Shown here: positions 12,001 to 27,000 of the stretch, in pieces
Position numbering within the stretch: position 1 is the stretch's first letter
Layout of the letters: each line of letters starts with the position of its first letter
NCBI RefSeq assembly: GCF_945859685.1
Contig: NC_079148.1
Location: forward strand, 26,795,946-26,859,945
DNA: 64,000 bases
Origin: Eupeodes corollae
Lineage: Eukaryota; Arthropoda; Insecta; Diptera; Syrphidae
Direction: 5' to 3'
Program-made: the position numbers and the translations under genes
Notes under the pieces: model-generated
The model's database searches: none
What the model saw: the letters and a program-made list of their open reading frames with translations, nothing else
Told to the model about the DNA's origin: nothing

Positions 12001-15000
12001 AGATTCAGAGAGGTTTTGATTTTTAAGTTTTTCAAAAATTTGTTTTAATTTAAAAGGTTGTTTGAATAATAAATATGTTAATTCAAATTTGAATACAATT
12101 TTACTTTCGACACTTAAAAAGCAAAACCTTTTTATACTTGTTTTGTAGGAAAATAATATTAGTGTTAGACTTTTAAGCTTTTCAGGAATTTCATCAGTCA
12201 AATGAACATACACACGTTTAGTTTAATAATAATTTTTGAAAAACTTTAAACTCAAAAAACCCTTTCATTAGAACTTTAATATGGTGAATAATATGGCTGT
12301 ACATTTTTAAGGTTAAAGCCCTTCCGCAAGTAGGAAATATTTTACAAATGTTAAGACTAAAGAAACATTGGAAAAAATAAATTTTAAGTTTATTATCCTG
12401 TTTTTTTACTTATAATCAGAGAATAAAATAGTAAAGTTCAAATTTTATTGGCTTGACATTCAAAAAGTTTCTTTGGGGAAGACAACCGAATTCAAAGTTT
12501 ACATGGAAGGAAGCTAGAACTAAGTTAGATATTAATAACAATAAAAATCATACACTGCAAACTACAAAGATGAGGACAAACATTTTGGAATGCGATTCCG
12601 TTTTTTATAGCTGGTAGAAGTTTTTCAAAAGCTTTATGAACAGGTGAAACGAAATTTACAGGTACATAAACCTAAAACCGAAGGCTGCAAAGACGAAAGT
12701 GGAACCGCAGTGAATGCTGAGTATATAGAAGGACCATTTCTGCAGACTGTATAACGGCGACGACGGACCGAATGCCGCTGTCAGGCAGGATTATTTTTTC
12801 AACATAGACGACGAAAGCCAACAATCCCGTCCTCCCGACTTAGGCGAAGTAACAATTGCTATATCTTACCTGAAGTCTAATAAAGCCGCTGGAGCGGATG
12901 GCTTGAATGCTGGGCTCTTTAAAGCAGTTGGAGATAAGTTGGTTAGGAGCATGCAACCAACTTATCTGTAAGATATGGTCGATGGAAAAATGCCCGATGA
13001 AGGGAACCTCAGTATTGTTTGCCCTATCCTGAAAAAAGGAGACCCTCTTTACTGCATCAACTATAGAGGAATCAGTCTACTTAACATCGCCTATAAAATC
13101 TTCTCTGCCGTAACATGTGAACGTCCCTGCCAAACTCCTCCGTTTGTGAAGGATGACCATGGAGAATTCACGCTGCTCCATAAAGGTTGGAAACGACTTA
13201 ACAGAACCTTTCGATGTCAAAAAAGTTTTAGGCAAGGTGATGCGCTGTAATGCGATTTTTTTTAACATCGTACTTGAAAGAATAGTGCAGGACTCACACG
13301 TCAACACTAGACTAGGTGAAAACACCTTGGGGCGTTTCGAGAGAAAAGTTCTTTGTGTGATCTACGATCCCGTATTCATTAAAGGGGAGTGGAGGAGAAG
13401 ATGGAACGACGGGCTGTACAGCGACGTAGACTTAGCCAGAAGAGTAAAAGTCCAACGACTAAGATGGCTGGGTCACGTAGAGCGCATTAAAACAATGCTC
13501 CGGCCCGGAAAGTCTTCAAATCCACACCCTCAGGACAGCGTAGAAGAGGAAGACCGAGAATCAGGTGGCGCGCACAAGTGGATAGAGAAGCTAGATAGAG
13601 AAGTTTGTTGGATGAGGCCCTAGTTCACACAGGACTGTAGCGCCACCTTAATTACGTAAGTTAGAAGTTTTGTGTCAGGAAACTATCGTGAATAGATTAC
13701 AACGAGCATTGAAATATCCCAAGATCAAATAATTAACTACTAAAACAACTTTTAAAAAGGTTGGATGAGCCCATTGCAAATATTTCCGTACAGGAGTTTA
13801 CATACTCGAATGCGCTCTTTTCAGAACTTTTGTATAGAATATCCAAAAGAGCGTTGAAAACAACTGTTTTAATTTAAAATACACATGGGCTCTGGAAAGA
13901 CTTTGACAGCTAGACAAAGAGCAACAGTAGATGCTTTCAAGGACTTAGGACTCTCATTACGTGAAAGGATCGAATGAATTCTGCAAAAAAGCATGTTGCT
14001 TAGAGTAGTGAAAAGAAGCGCGTTTATTTTGTTTTGGATGAACAAAGTTTAACAACTTTTATTTCTATTATCTGAGAAAGAAAAAGCTTATTTTGGAACG
14101 ACATCAAAGCCGAATATCAGGTGTAATGTTGGCTGGTACCGTCATTTCCAAAAATGAAAACCATTTTAGGACATTTGCCTTGGATTTTCCAAAAAGACAA
14201 TTTCCAGCGTTGTTAGAAGTTGAATTCAATCAGAAGAATTGGAACTTTTGCCATTGGCACCATATTCATCGCACATTAAAATTATTGCCAAGGTTTGGCC
14301 ATGGCTATCTAGTAAAGTTGATGAAGGTGGCATACAATCTGAAGGCAAGGAAACCTAAATAGAAGCTTTTCGTGATTTACCCTTTAATTTTATAAATTTA
14401 CAATGGCGAAATACGCACCTATTCATATCTAGTAAAAGTTTCCGGATACAAAACATTCACCAGCTACATATATAAATCGAAAATCGGTTCTAAAATTTCG
14501 GGCCTCATCATAGTAATTGGCACAGATTAAAAAAACTGAAAAAATTCCGATAAAACTAAGCTTCGGTGAAGAGCTTCATTTTTACATCCTTAACTTTTCC
14601 TAAAAAGTTTTCTTAATGTAGATATGAAAACACTTAAAGGGAAGGTTAAGGGGGGTGAAGTGAATTTCAATTCAAATTACTCGAAAGCCAAAAGCAAAAG
14701 ACTATGAAACGATTTTCCAACATTTGAAATACTTGGAAAAAATCAGGGAATAGCGTATAAGAAAATTTAATTTTTTGAATTTTGTTTTTAAATATGTTTT
14801 ATCAACAAAAACGTTATAGAGTAGTAGTAGTAGTAGAAATGCAATGCTGTCATCTTGAAAGATATATATTTTTACATTCAGAAGTTAATTTTTCAAAAAA
14901 TTAGCTATTAACAACTTTTAAGAACTATCAAAAGAAAAGTATCTTAATGACATCGTGGAGTAATAGTTAAATACAAAAGAAAGTTTAAATAGAAAACATC

Positions 15001-18000
15001 AAATCAAAAATATAAATTAGTATTAGGAAAAATCGTCCTCATCTTGGAACCACTTCTTTATAACTTTCTGGTCATGAAAATGCATTAAATCAATAAAAAA
15101 ATAAAGTAAATTAGGTGGCGCAACAGTCCGTTTGAGAACTAGGGTCTAGTGACTGACAACTCTCAACCATTCCTGTGTGCTAGTACTGTTGTCAGGGATG
15201 GAAGGGACCTACAGTTTAAAACCGAATTCGAACGGCAAATTTGAGAAAGCACTTTTCATGACAAGAATTACTCTTGGAGAATTTGTCAATTCCTCGCAAG
15301 AAGCAGTAGACGTGCAAAAAAAACTTTTAGGTGGCATAGGCAGGGATCGAACCCAAGACCTCTCGCATAACAGTCCATCGTAAAAATTAAAAAGGGCTTC
15401 TAATTGACAGATTACCATTCTTCTAATTGGAATTAAGTGTCAATTGAAATTTTCTTCAGAAGACCCTCATAAAAATTGTTTTTCAAAATGGATCGAAATC
15501 TCACCAAAAGCATTAATGCAAAAAATACTGATTATTTTTCTAAAAAAAGAAAATAAAGTGAAGTACTTTTGAAATAGTATTTTTTCAGTAAAAAATAGAA
15601 CAACATCCATGTTCAAAGAACCAACAAAGATAAATATTTTGAGATTTCTAAAATTCTAAAGAAATTAAGTTTTACTTTACTAAACTTAAAAGCCTTAACT
15701 CAAAATTTAAATCTATAGATATTTGTGTAAAGAATATATTATATATGTAAGACAGGTTAGAAACAAAAACATATTAGATAATTAAAACACCATAATCATA
15801 AATATATGAAAGGGTTACTAGAAAAAAAGGGAGTATATACTATGTAGGTATATTATCAACACCGCATGCATTCAGCAAACACAAATCAATTTCAAAAAGA
15901 AAGGTAATAAATAAATTTTACAATTGGAAATTCTTTTTATAGAAATGGTATTGCAAAAACATTCTCTTAGTACAAAACGGAAGCGTTGCCATACCCGTAT
16001 TGGACGATCGTCCAGTCTGATCAATATTACGACGTTCATTTTCTTCTTGTCGTTGTTGGAAAGCTGCAAATGCCCGTTCTTGATCTGGTGTCTGAGGTAA
16101 TGTCGGACATTCTTGATCCAAAACATAAACCTCATCTGTTGCAATATCAGTTATATAATGTAAGTGCTCTTGGGCACGATCAATACGAAAGAAACGTTCT
16201 GCTGTACAAGCTACAAAAAAAAGATAAGTTTTCAAAAATACATTTAAAAATATTTATTTGTTACTTACAATCCACAAAACACCATTCCTGTGACATCTTT
16301 GGATAGCTTGTGGATTCTTCAAAAAACTTATTAATCGTATTTCGTACTTGTTCCAAATCAGAAACAGGATCGATTTCCACATTGCCCAAATTGACAGCTG
16401 TGTTTTTAAGCATGTCCTTGTCATAATGATATTGCTCATAGTTTGGCATTGTAATGCGAAGGATATTCAGATGCAATGGATCAAGACCAGCGGTTCTAAA
16501 AACAAAAAGAAATTCAATTATTTCAATTCAAAATCTTTGTGCAATTATTATTTTAAATTTTTCAAGAATTTGTTTTGAACCCACTTCATTTTTCACTAAG
16601 TTTAATTCTACTTATAAATTAGTTTTTAACAAGCGAAGCCTTAACTTGAGCGTAAATATAGTCGACTTGATATAGAGGAAGCAAAAGTTGATGTCTTCAT
16701 TTCAATTTCATTAAAAGCCAATCAAGTACATCACCACGCCGAACGTTCGTTCGTTCGTTCAATTAAAATCTGCAGACGTTGTCGTTGTTGAAATAAAAAA
16801 AAAATCAATACATTCTCCCACAACCGCGCCGCCACCGTCCCAGACCCCATGGCAACGTCAAACACCATCCTCTACGCTCCACCATGAAAATAACATTTTT
16901 AATTTCATCCCACTTTTCACCCAACAAGTTCATTAACTAAGTTTATCTCTGGGGACAAAATGCGAAACGAAACTTAAAAAAAAAAAGTCTGAACTTACGC
17001 CACATTCACTCGTCCGTGTTTTCGCTTGGCCAGCATAACCGCCTTGTTGAGCAGATCGATTTCGATTATCGACGGCTTAACACGACATGCCTCACCATCA
17101 ACTTGCATTGGAATTGTCTTGGTGGTGACAATTTTCGCACTCTTGCATTGCACTATGCAAGTTCCATGGGCCCCGGCCTGAAGCATTGGCAGCTGGTAGG
17201 TTGTAAGTCCAACAATTTCAAACATTCCATCGTCTGTTGCCGGGACACACTTGGTAAAAGAATCATTCCACGGATGAGTGCCACCTCCATAGCTACAGAG
17301 AAAGAAAAAAGTATAGTTATAGTTTTAAAATAAATCACTCCAAGAAAAACCATTTAGCATCAATTTATGTACCTTGGGATATTAAGGACGAGTATTGCAT
17401 GGACACGTGCTTCTTTAAGTTTTGGTGTATAATCAACGCCATCGGCTTCAAGTGTAACCCAATCTGCAAGATTTCTATATTTCCGCAATATTAAATCTTT
17501 GCCACCCATTTGGCCGTAGTACATTTTGTTGCGGAGACGCGAGTTAAATCGCTCCGGATGAGCTTCACGTGCTTCGTGAAACTCTAAGGCAATATGAGCA
17601 TCAACTCCAAAGGAAAAATAATTATTTATAACATTTAGGGGTAAGTTGTCTTTGCCCTTTTCGGTTGGTTCGGCATCCGGATTGGGAGTAACATTCACTC
17701 TCCATCGATCCAAAAGAATTGTATTGGACATACCGATTTCAAAAAGAATTTTACCAATAGGTTCATCAGTGTAACCCTGTAACAAAAAAATTTAAGAAAT
17801 TGAGTTAAGTGTCATATATTCAAAAAGATTAAGGTGGGTGTAACTTACGCCTCCCCATCCAAGAGCACGAGCTAAATCATTGCCAGTTCCAAGTGGCAAG
17901 ACACCCACAGCTGGAGGCGGTTGTATATTAATTTGGTCCAAAACTGAAAGTACCCATCCTACTGTACCATCACCGCCACAAGCGAGTACTCGAAGTTGTG

Positions 18001-21000
18001 GAGCTTTTCGAAACATTTCTAAACTGAAAAATTAAATTAAAAGAAAAATACATTACAAATTATGAAAATACGAATTATTCAACTATATCAAGGAATTAAG
18101 GAGATAAAAAACGCCCAATACCACGCCTACTTATTTTATATTTTAATTCTTTTTACAGTCTATTTCTTTTTTTTTTCTTTCGAATCTGAGACCGTCAGAT
18201 CTAAGATCCCTAGGTTTGAAATTTTGAGGGAAAAAATTCTAAATTAAAAGAATAAAAAAACAACGCCCACTACCACGCCTTCTTGCTTTATTTTTTAAAT
18301 TGTTTTTACTACTTCTGATTCAAAAATCTTAAAATCAGCTTTCTTAATCATAAACTATCCTTCTTTTCTAAATTTGAGATTTTGCAACAGTTTGAATCTC
18401 AAGGAGGTTTTGGGTCACTTAAGTTAGGTTAGTTTTATTCACAGTCACACCCACTTTTCCTTATAATTTGTTTCTAAAATCTCATTTTAGGTAAGTTAAT
18501 TTCTCATTTTGGACTTTTTGATTAACTTTTCACTTTTCCTTTTGTGAAGTTTTAACCACAACACGCAAACTACTCTTGTTTTAACTTTTACTCGCTGCTA
18601 ATAGAGATTCTAGAGCTTGTCAAATTGTAATGTTTCGAACATACTTTTATAATTGAAAGCCTCTTTTATGTTAAGGAATGTAATATCTTTGAAGTGGTTT
18701 AATTCTCAGTCTGCTGTTTGGCATGTCAATTCTTTATTTTACTATACCCGTAGTCATAATATAGTCAACTCAATAGATTCTCGTTTTTCCTATATGCATG
18801 TTTAGCTTTTGAAAGGGAACACAGGCGCTGTATTCTGAATGGGTGAAACCTTTTACAAAATTGAAACAGGAAGAGTGTCTTTTTAAAGTCGATATAGTCG
18901 TTATTTTGTATTTAATTTTTTAAACTTAAAGTGATGCTGGGGAAGGCTTAAGAAGGGACAAATTATGAATTTTGTGGGAATTTATTGGTTTTAAATATAT
19001 GATTTTTTAAATTGTAGGGCTAAGGAATAGACCCTCAAGAATACACTTGAATACACTTTTATGCAAAGACTCAAGGTAAGAACTTAGAAAGGAAGAGAAA
19101 AGTTAATAGTTGGTGCACATTGGTTTTGAATGTTGCACATTGGTCCTGAATATTGCAATGACTAGGGAATAAATGGTAAGGCATTTCACATTCCCGTAGT
19201 ACGGTTAAAGAAAGAATCTCAAGCAATGTAAATGATCCTATGATGGTACCACTTGCTCTATGTTAATAACTGTCCAAGAGGCTTAAGTAAGTTCCAAGAG
19301 CGCCTGCCTAAAGATGGAAGTTATACTCAAGCTTTGGACGTATATAAGTTTTGAAGCTAACAGCCAGATCAGAGGGGGGACACTTTTTTGCATAGCTTTA
19401 GAGAACTCAAACAACTTGGGACATTTTTGGCCACATTCCGTATGTGAACGTTTTTCATTGATGCAAGTGTCACCAAGGATAATAACAAGGGGGTATATCT
19501 CGCTTTAACAACACATACATTGTATTTTAGAAGCATGAAATTCCACACGGTTTTTTCTTTCTCACTGAACAATACTGTTTAGGTCGGAAGAGGCATGTTA
19601 GTCTGAAAATGAATACGAAAAGCTAAGAGTAATATCGTCAGCGAATTCTACTAGAGGTTGCAGACAACAGATCATTTACGAAAATATGAAAAAGTATCGG
19701 AGGCAAAACAGAGCCCTGGGGCACGCCAAAATGTATAATGTGGTTCTCGACCAGAGAGCCTGATTCTAGTTCATATCGAGTGCTTCTGAAATATCTAGTG
19801 TAATAATAGTTTCACTGTTCGGTTCACCATGAGATCATTAGTGGACCTTTTGCTGAGAAAGCCGATCTGGCTGTCAATAAGATGCTTTCGGTCTTGGAGA
19901 TGTTTCTTCAGCTGAAAATTAATAAGCGTTTCCATGAGCTTTGAAAGAAGGGACACAAATGCAATCGGTCGATAATAAGAGGAGGAGGAGGATTCGCCTT
20001 TTGCGAGAGAACGCAGCCAAATGACTTTTGTTATGTCAATAAGTGAGTTCTAAGGTTTGGCACTGTAATTTATTGTTATTTAAAATCTAACATTTAACCT
20101 CTGAGCCTCAAATTTGTTGACGCCTTCTATTTCACTATTTTATATTGAAATTTACTATCTCAGATAATTATTTAATAACGTCTGTTAAATTGTAATGTAA
20201 TTTCTACTACCAGATTGCCCATATTGCGATCGACGCCAGGCACGCTTCCAGCATCATGGATGTACGAGCTTTACGAGGAGCTAACATCGACTCGGACCAC
20301 TACCTAGTTGTAGCCAAGGTAGCACTTCGGATTTCCAGACCCAAGGCAAAACAGGGAGGTGCTGGGAGAAGGTATAACGTCGAACGGCTACAGTCGCAAG
20401 TGATCGCCAAATCCTTTTCCGACCGAGTGACAAGTAACCTCTCGCGAAGTTCTCTGTCGCCAACACAATGTATCGAAAACCAGTGGCAATATTGCCAAGA
20501 TGCAATCAGAGAAGTCGCCTCTGATGTGCTGGGTTTCAAACAGCCACCAACAAGGAACCCCTGGTTTGGAATGTCGGCAGCCAAATGCAGCCAAACAACA
20601 GGCACACAAAGCATCGCTGCTTAAAAGGACGAGAGCAGCTAATGAGCTCTATGAGCAGAAAAGGTGAGAGGAACACCGACTTTTCAGAACGAAAAAGAGA
20701 GGGCATGAGAAGCGTGCGGTCGAAGATTTTAATAGGTTTAAAAGCAGGAATGAAGTTCGAAAGTTTTATGAACAGGTGAAACGAAATTCACAGGTACATT
20801 AACCTAAAACCGAAGGCTGCAAAGACGAAAGTGGAAACATCATAGTGGAACCGCAGTCAATGCTGAGGATATAGAAGGACCATTTTTGCAGACTGTATAA
20901 CGGCGACGACGAACCTAATTCCGCTATCAGGCAGGATGATCCATTCAATTTAGCCACGAAAGCCAACAAAATAAAGATTGCCATATCTAAGCTGAAGTCT

Positions 21001-24000
21001 AATAAAGCCTCTGGAATGGATGGCTTGAATGCCGGGCTCTTTAAAGCAGCTGGAGATAAGTTGGTTAGGAGCATGCACCAACTTATCTGTAAGATATGGT
21101 CGGAAGAAAGCATACCTGATGAATGGAACCTCAGTATTGTTTGCCCGATCCTGAAAAAAGGAGACCCTCTAAACTGCACCAACTATAGAGGAATCAGTCT
21201 ACTTAACATCGCTTACAAAATCTTCTCTGCCGTAATATGTGAACGTCTAAAGCCCATTGTCAACAACCTGATAGGTTCTTATCAGTGTGGTTTTAGACCA
21301 AGAAAGTCCACAGTTGATCAAATATTCACATTACGACAGATCCTGGAAAAAACCCAAGAACACCAAATCGACACCTACCATCTTTTCATCGATGTGAAGG
21401 CCGCATATGACAGCATCTACATGGACGAGCTGGATAGAGCTATGTCTAGTTTTGGAGAACTCACGCTGCTCCATAGAAGTTGGCGCTGAGTATTGAGGCA
21501 GAGGCGGAAAAAATGGGTTTAACGGTTAATGATGGCAAAACAAAGTACATGCTGTCGTCAAGAAAAGACATACAACACCGAAGTCTTGGTTAAAACGTCA
21601 CCATCGACATACGTAACTTTGAGGTAGTCAAGGACTTCGTCTACCTAGGCTCCGCTGTAACAACACCAGCGTTGAGATCAAACGAAGAATAACTCTTGCT
21701 AACCGCTGTTTCTTTGGACTAAAAAATCAATTGAGTGGTAAAGTCCTCTCTCAAGAGGGACCAAAGTGTTGCTATAGAAGACCTTTATCATCTCCGTCCT
21801 ACTGTACGATGCAGAAGCATGGATTTTGGCAAAAGTGGATAAAAGCACCTTGGGTCGGTTCAAAGGAAAAGTTCTTCGTGTGATCTACGGTCCTGTATGC
21901 ATCGAAGGGGAGTAGGGGAGAAGATGGAACGACGGGCTGTACAGCGACGTAGACTTAGCCAGAAGGGTAAAAGTCCAAAGACTAAGATGGCTGGGTCACG
22001 TAGAGCGCATGGAAACCAATAGTATGGCCCGGAAAGTCTTCGAGTCCACACCCACAGGACAGCGCAGTAGAGGAAGACCGCAGATCAGGAAGTGGAATGT
22101 CACCTCACCCACTTGGAGCGCGAAACTGGAGACATCTTGCTAGGTACCGAGCTTGATTGAGAAGTTTGTTGGGTGAGGCCCTAGTTCACGCAGGACTGTA
22201 GCGCCAACTTAAGTAAGTAAGTAAGTAATGTCTACTTTTATTTCATTTAATAATTTGACGACCTCTGGTTAACAATGTAGGACTGATATTTGAAATCTTA
22301 GATCATAATTTACATCTTCTGAAATATTCGGTTGCTACAGTTTTTTTTGACAAATCTTTCAAGAGTAATTCTTGTCATGAAAAGTGCTTTCTCAAATAAG
22401 CCGCTCGGATTCGGGTTAAAATTGTAGGTCTCCGCTGTAAGTAACTAGGCCTTAGTTCTCAACAGGCTGTTGAGCCACCTAATTTATTTTGTACAGCTTT
22501 TTAATAACGGGTCTTTATCTTAGAGCTTAGAATTTTAATTTTGCAGCACTATTTTAACTGGCAGTATATTTTTTCACCTGTCAAATTTTTAGCTCGGTTT
22601 GGAATTTTATTGAAAATCACTTTTTGTTGAATGATAATCCTCAAGTATTGGTTCGTACTTTTTTAAAAATGATGCTGGCAAGAATGTTGGTGATCACTAC
22701 AGACTTTTTTGATTGTTTTTGTACATCAATTGAACAGCCATGATATGTAGGAGTAGTGCGTAATATGTTACATAGTTTGTGCCACAATTGATTTATTGAA
22801 GTAAAAGCTTTGTAACCCCAGAGTTTAATGTGCAATTTAACGCCGCTTGTCTATTTTCGGTGTTGGCATGTAAACGAATGGGAGCGGAATAAATTAATGA
22901 GTCGTGAAAATGAGTCACTCCAAAACGCCCTGATTTTATTACTGGATGGCTTAAACATTTTCATTACGACAAACACATTGGGAATAAAATTTCCCTTGAA
23001 ACATTGGGAACGTAAAATTTAATCGGGAAAAAAATGCCCAGGGAAAATGAAATGTCATTGCACCGAATTTTTCTTCAAGTGAAACTTATTTCCAGGGAGA
23101 TTCATGTTTGAGGAGCAAATCTCATGGGAAAAAATATCATGATAGGCTCCAATGTGTCAAATTATACAATTATTACGCCAGCTTATAGGATTTTGTAAGC
23201 AATCCCCGGTCTTGAATGCAAATTTTCCCGCCTGTTGCATTTAAAGCTTCCATTTATTTCAACGAATGCCTTTTATAGTAAAAATAGGGTAAAGTCATTA
23301 CTCAAACAAACAATAACATAATTTGAACAAAAAATACTTGTCCCACTTTAAAGTCCATTCTTGAATTTCATGCTTCGAAAACTCCCCACGAATTATAATA
23401 AGCAAAATAAAACGTGAGTTTTCTTCATTTCGGTTAATTTATTTTCTTTCAAAGGAAATATAAGCAAAAAATATATACAAAATTTAACTTACCCCATTTT
23501 CGGACCACCTTGCGTCAAATCAAAAACTTGCCGTGGGTTAAGAATCCATTGAAATTTCCCCAACAATTTCACTCCCTTTTAGAAAAAAAAGTAGAAAAGT
23601 GAAAAAAAAGATTATCACAATATTGAAAAAATTCCCTCTCTCCCCTGTCTTCTTTATTTCGTTCTATTCCTTACCTGGTTGCCACCACTTTTCGGATTTA
23701 TAAATACTATCACAGGTATTGCCTCAGGCGATGGAATTGGTTTCACAATAAAAGCCCTGGCTTCTTTTTCTTTTGGTTTCTTCTTATTCGATGGCTTGCG
23801 TTTATTATTCCTTAGAGATGACTTGAAATTTCCTTTATTCGGTAGCTTAACGATCCACGATGGTGGTACAATAATCGGAGAGTAGTTTCCTGTGAAAATA
23901 AGAAAAACAACAAAAATAAGAAAAATAAAATAAAACAACAACACAGCACAAAAACGAAAAGGAAAATTCAATATCCTTTTCCATCAAAGATGCAATTTTA

Positions 24001-27000
24001 AATGTCTTTCAATTTTTGTTCGTCAAGGATTCATTCCCCCCCCCCCACAAATCCCAAATAGATACATAATTGTATGGCAAAAAGGATTTAGGTTGTCTAG
24101 AAATTTAATGGGCACTAAGCCAAACAATCTCTATATTGCAAAATATTTATATAGTATACATATAGAAGCTGTGAGTCGCAGTAAATTTCAGTAAGGACAC
24201 AGAGCTATATAGAAGAATTTTTACAGGCACAGTCACAGTCACACTGCGGTGACGGGACGAATAGACGTAGTGAATCCCTTTAACTGTAACTGAATGAGAT
24301 TAGCCTGGTTGCGGGTTGTTTCCATCGTTGACATATTTCGAAATAAAGACAACGCAACGGCAGCAACGCGGTTTAGAATTATAGGGAAGGTACAATCTGA
24401 GGAGTGATTTAAAGCCCGGATCTTCAGTTATCCTATCATCAGTAGTACCTGTTTGGCAGGAGTTCTCTGATGGATCGTATAGAAGAGTGACGGAGGTCCA
24501 TCAATAAAAGACACAAAAGACTATTGAGATAAAATAAATTTGAGATTTCAGATTAATTAAATTAAATATACCAAAAAGAAAAGAACTTGAGCTAAAAGGT
24601 TTTCAATTAGATACCAACCAAAAACACTCTTTCAATATAATACCATTAATTAATTTTTTTTGAAAAATTGTCTTCATTGCTTTTGAAGCAACCACACATG
24701 CACACACACACACACACAAACAAACATATTCCTTTTAAAAATCTTCTAGGAGTAGGTGATATGTAATGTAGCACGAATATCCTACATGTGTGTGTGTACG
24801 TTAGGAAGGCGTTTTGTCTGAAAATGATGATTTCAAGACTGAATGCAGATATTGTGTTGTGGAACAATACATACGTACATACATACGAAGGAACCAGTAT
24901 ATGGACTTGTTTTTGAAAAACAGGAAAATTTTGTATGCACATCATTGTTGTATAAAGAATTTATCCTATAAATTGATGTTTTTATCCTTTCTAAAGGATG
25001 TTATATCGATACTCGTATTCGAACAAAAATACTTCAGACTTTTAGTTGGAAATACATAATTTTTAATTGAATATTTTAATAAATGATATTTCTGAAAGAG
25101 GAGAATGTTAGAACACTCACATGTCCTGTCTACATGCCCCCATGAGAGTCTAGTTGTTTTCAATTAAATTATCATCAGTTTGTTCGAAGGAAATTGGAAA
25201 AATTCAGTTACCATAGGAATTTTGAAATGAATACACATGACACAGAAATAATTGAGGTATGTGGCAGATAGCATGTGGAAAAGACTAAAGCTTGATTTTA
25301 AAGAGGATATACTTTTTCTTTATTTATAATTGGAAGGGTGTCGTAGTTTTAACAGACAAAATAAACATTCGATTTTCGAAAAAGTTACAGCTTGACAACT
25401 TTTATTTTTAAAAAAAGTTGGAGCAACAATTTTAAATAAGTTTCAATATGTCTTTTAATCATAAGTGCATAAGTACAGCACAAAATAGTATGCAGAATTG
25501 CGAAAGAATTGCGTTTACTGCGTAACAAAAGAAATAAGACATGGAAAAGTTATCTCAAAACTCTGTCTCCAAACAACTTCTCTTTTTATGTTGAACTTTT
25601 TAAGGAATTTAAGTCTCTTTCTAATTTTGTATATGATTGTTATGTTACTGATATGGGCACCTCTTTGAAAGAGAATCCTAAAAAATCTTCAAAACTTGTA
25701 ATATATTGGGTGGGTCCGTTGTGAACCAGGGCCTAGTGACTTACAATTCTCAACCATTCCTGTGTGCGAGGACTGTTGTCAGGAATGGAAGGGACCTACA
25801 ATTTTAAAGGATTTTTCAATTCCTCGCAAGAGGTAGTACCCGCGAAAATTAATTTTATTTAAATTAAGATGGCACAGGCAGGGATTGAACCCAAGACCCC
25901 TTGCATGACAGTCCAACGCACTAACCATCATGCCACGAGTACTACAAAACTTGTAAACTCAGAAAAAATCAGATGGCTTTCCAGTTAACTTCACTTACAA
26001 GAACCTTTTATTAGATAAAACTGTTGATATCTGTAACGCCCTGAAGAATTTGATGAAGTATATTTTCATACTCTTCACTCCTTTTCGCAAACTAGCTGTA
26101 ATCACATACCTGTGCTATAGAGTAAGGCTCTTGATCTTTTATCCGCGTTGAATGATGACTGTTCAGTCGGTCCCGATGGTATTCCCCCGATAGTATTAAA
26201 AAAGTTAAGTAATGCTTTATTTGAACCCCATACGTTATTATTCAAACTTTTCTAAAAATAGGCAAATTTCCCAGTGTATGGAAGATGTTATTTCTAATAC
26301 TAATTTTCAAGAAAGGTAACAGGATTTGATGGTTTGACACTCAATTAAAAAACTTAAAAAATAAAAGAAATAAGGCATGGCTAAAATTTAGTAAAACTAG
26401 AGCAGAAGAAGACTTCAGGATTTACTCCGAACTTAAAAATATTTTCATTGACTACTCTGACTATATTATAAAAATTAAAAATAAATTGAAACAGACCCCA
26501 AAAAACTTCTGGGGTTTCGTGAAAAGTATAAGAAAAACAGACGGTTACCCAAACTCTATGTCTTTTAATAACACAACAAGTTAAGTGCCTCTTTCTTTTC
26601 AAATTTCCGATTCGTTCTTTCCAGCCCAAAATTATCCACACCTTAACTCAATTGACTTGACAATATGTGAGGATTCAATTGTTCGTTGTGTCTCAGAACT
26701 TGATGACTGTTTTCACCCTGGCCCTGATGGAGTAGCATCATGTGTTTCAAAAAAATGTGTGTCTCATTTATCGTAACCTCTGTTTGTTTTGTTCAATGAA
26801 TCTCTTAGAAGCTCAATTTTCCCACTATTATGGAAAAGTGCATTTATAACTCCGATTCATTAAAAAGAATCTAAGAATGAAATAACGAATTACAGGCCGA
26901 TTGCCAAACTTTTCGTTATTCCCAAACTATTTGAGTCCATTATCTGTAAGATGTTATCCTTTAATTGTAATTCAATTGTATGTGAAAATCAAAATGGTTT

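Noticed and set aside
15986..16306. 106-codon plus-strand frame
   Set aside because: Antisense of rdgA exons 10 and 11; the minus strand shows conserved DGK sequence with splice sites.
20281..20614. Three overlapping minus-strand frames of 73-104 codons
   Set aside because: They are antisense shadows of the RTE endonuclease region, which reads correctly on the plus strand (SDH motif).
22641..23022. Two 64-codon frames between RTE copy B and exon 6
   Set aside because: No motif, opposite strands, no supporting signals.
25869..25940. Possible genuine tRNA gene on the minus strand
   Set aside because: A and B boxes are present, but the sequence cannot form a full cloverleaf by eye and is repeated as the head of a dispersed family with target duplications, so it is a SINE head.
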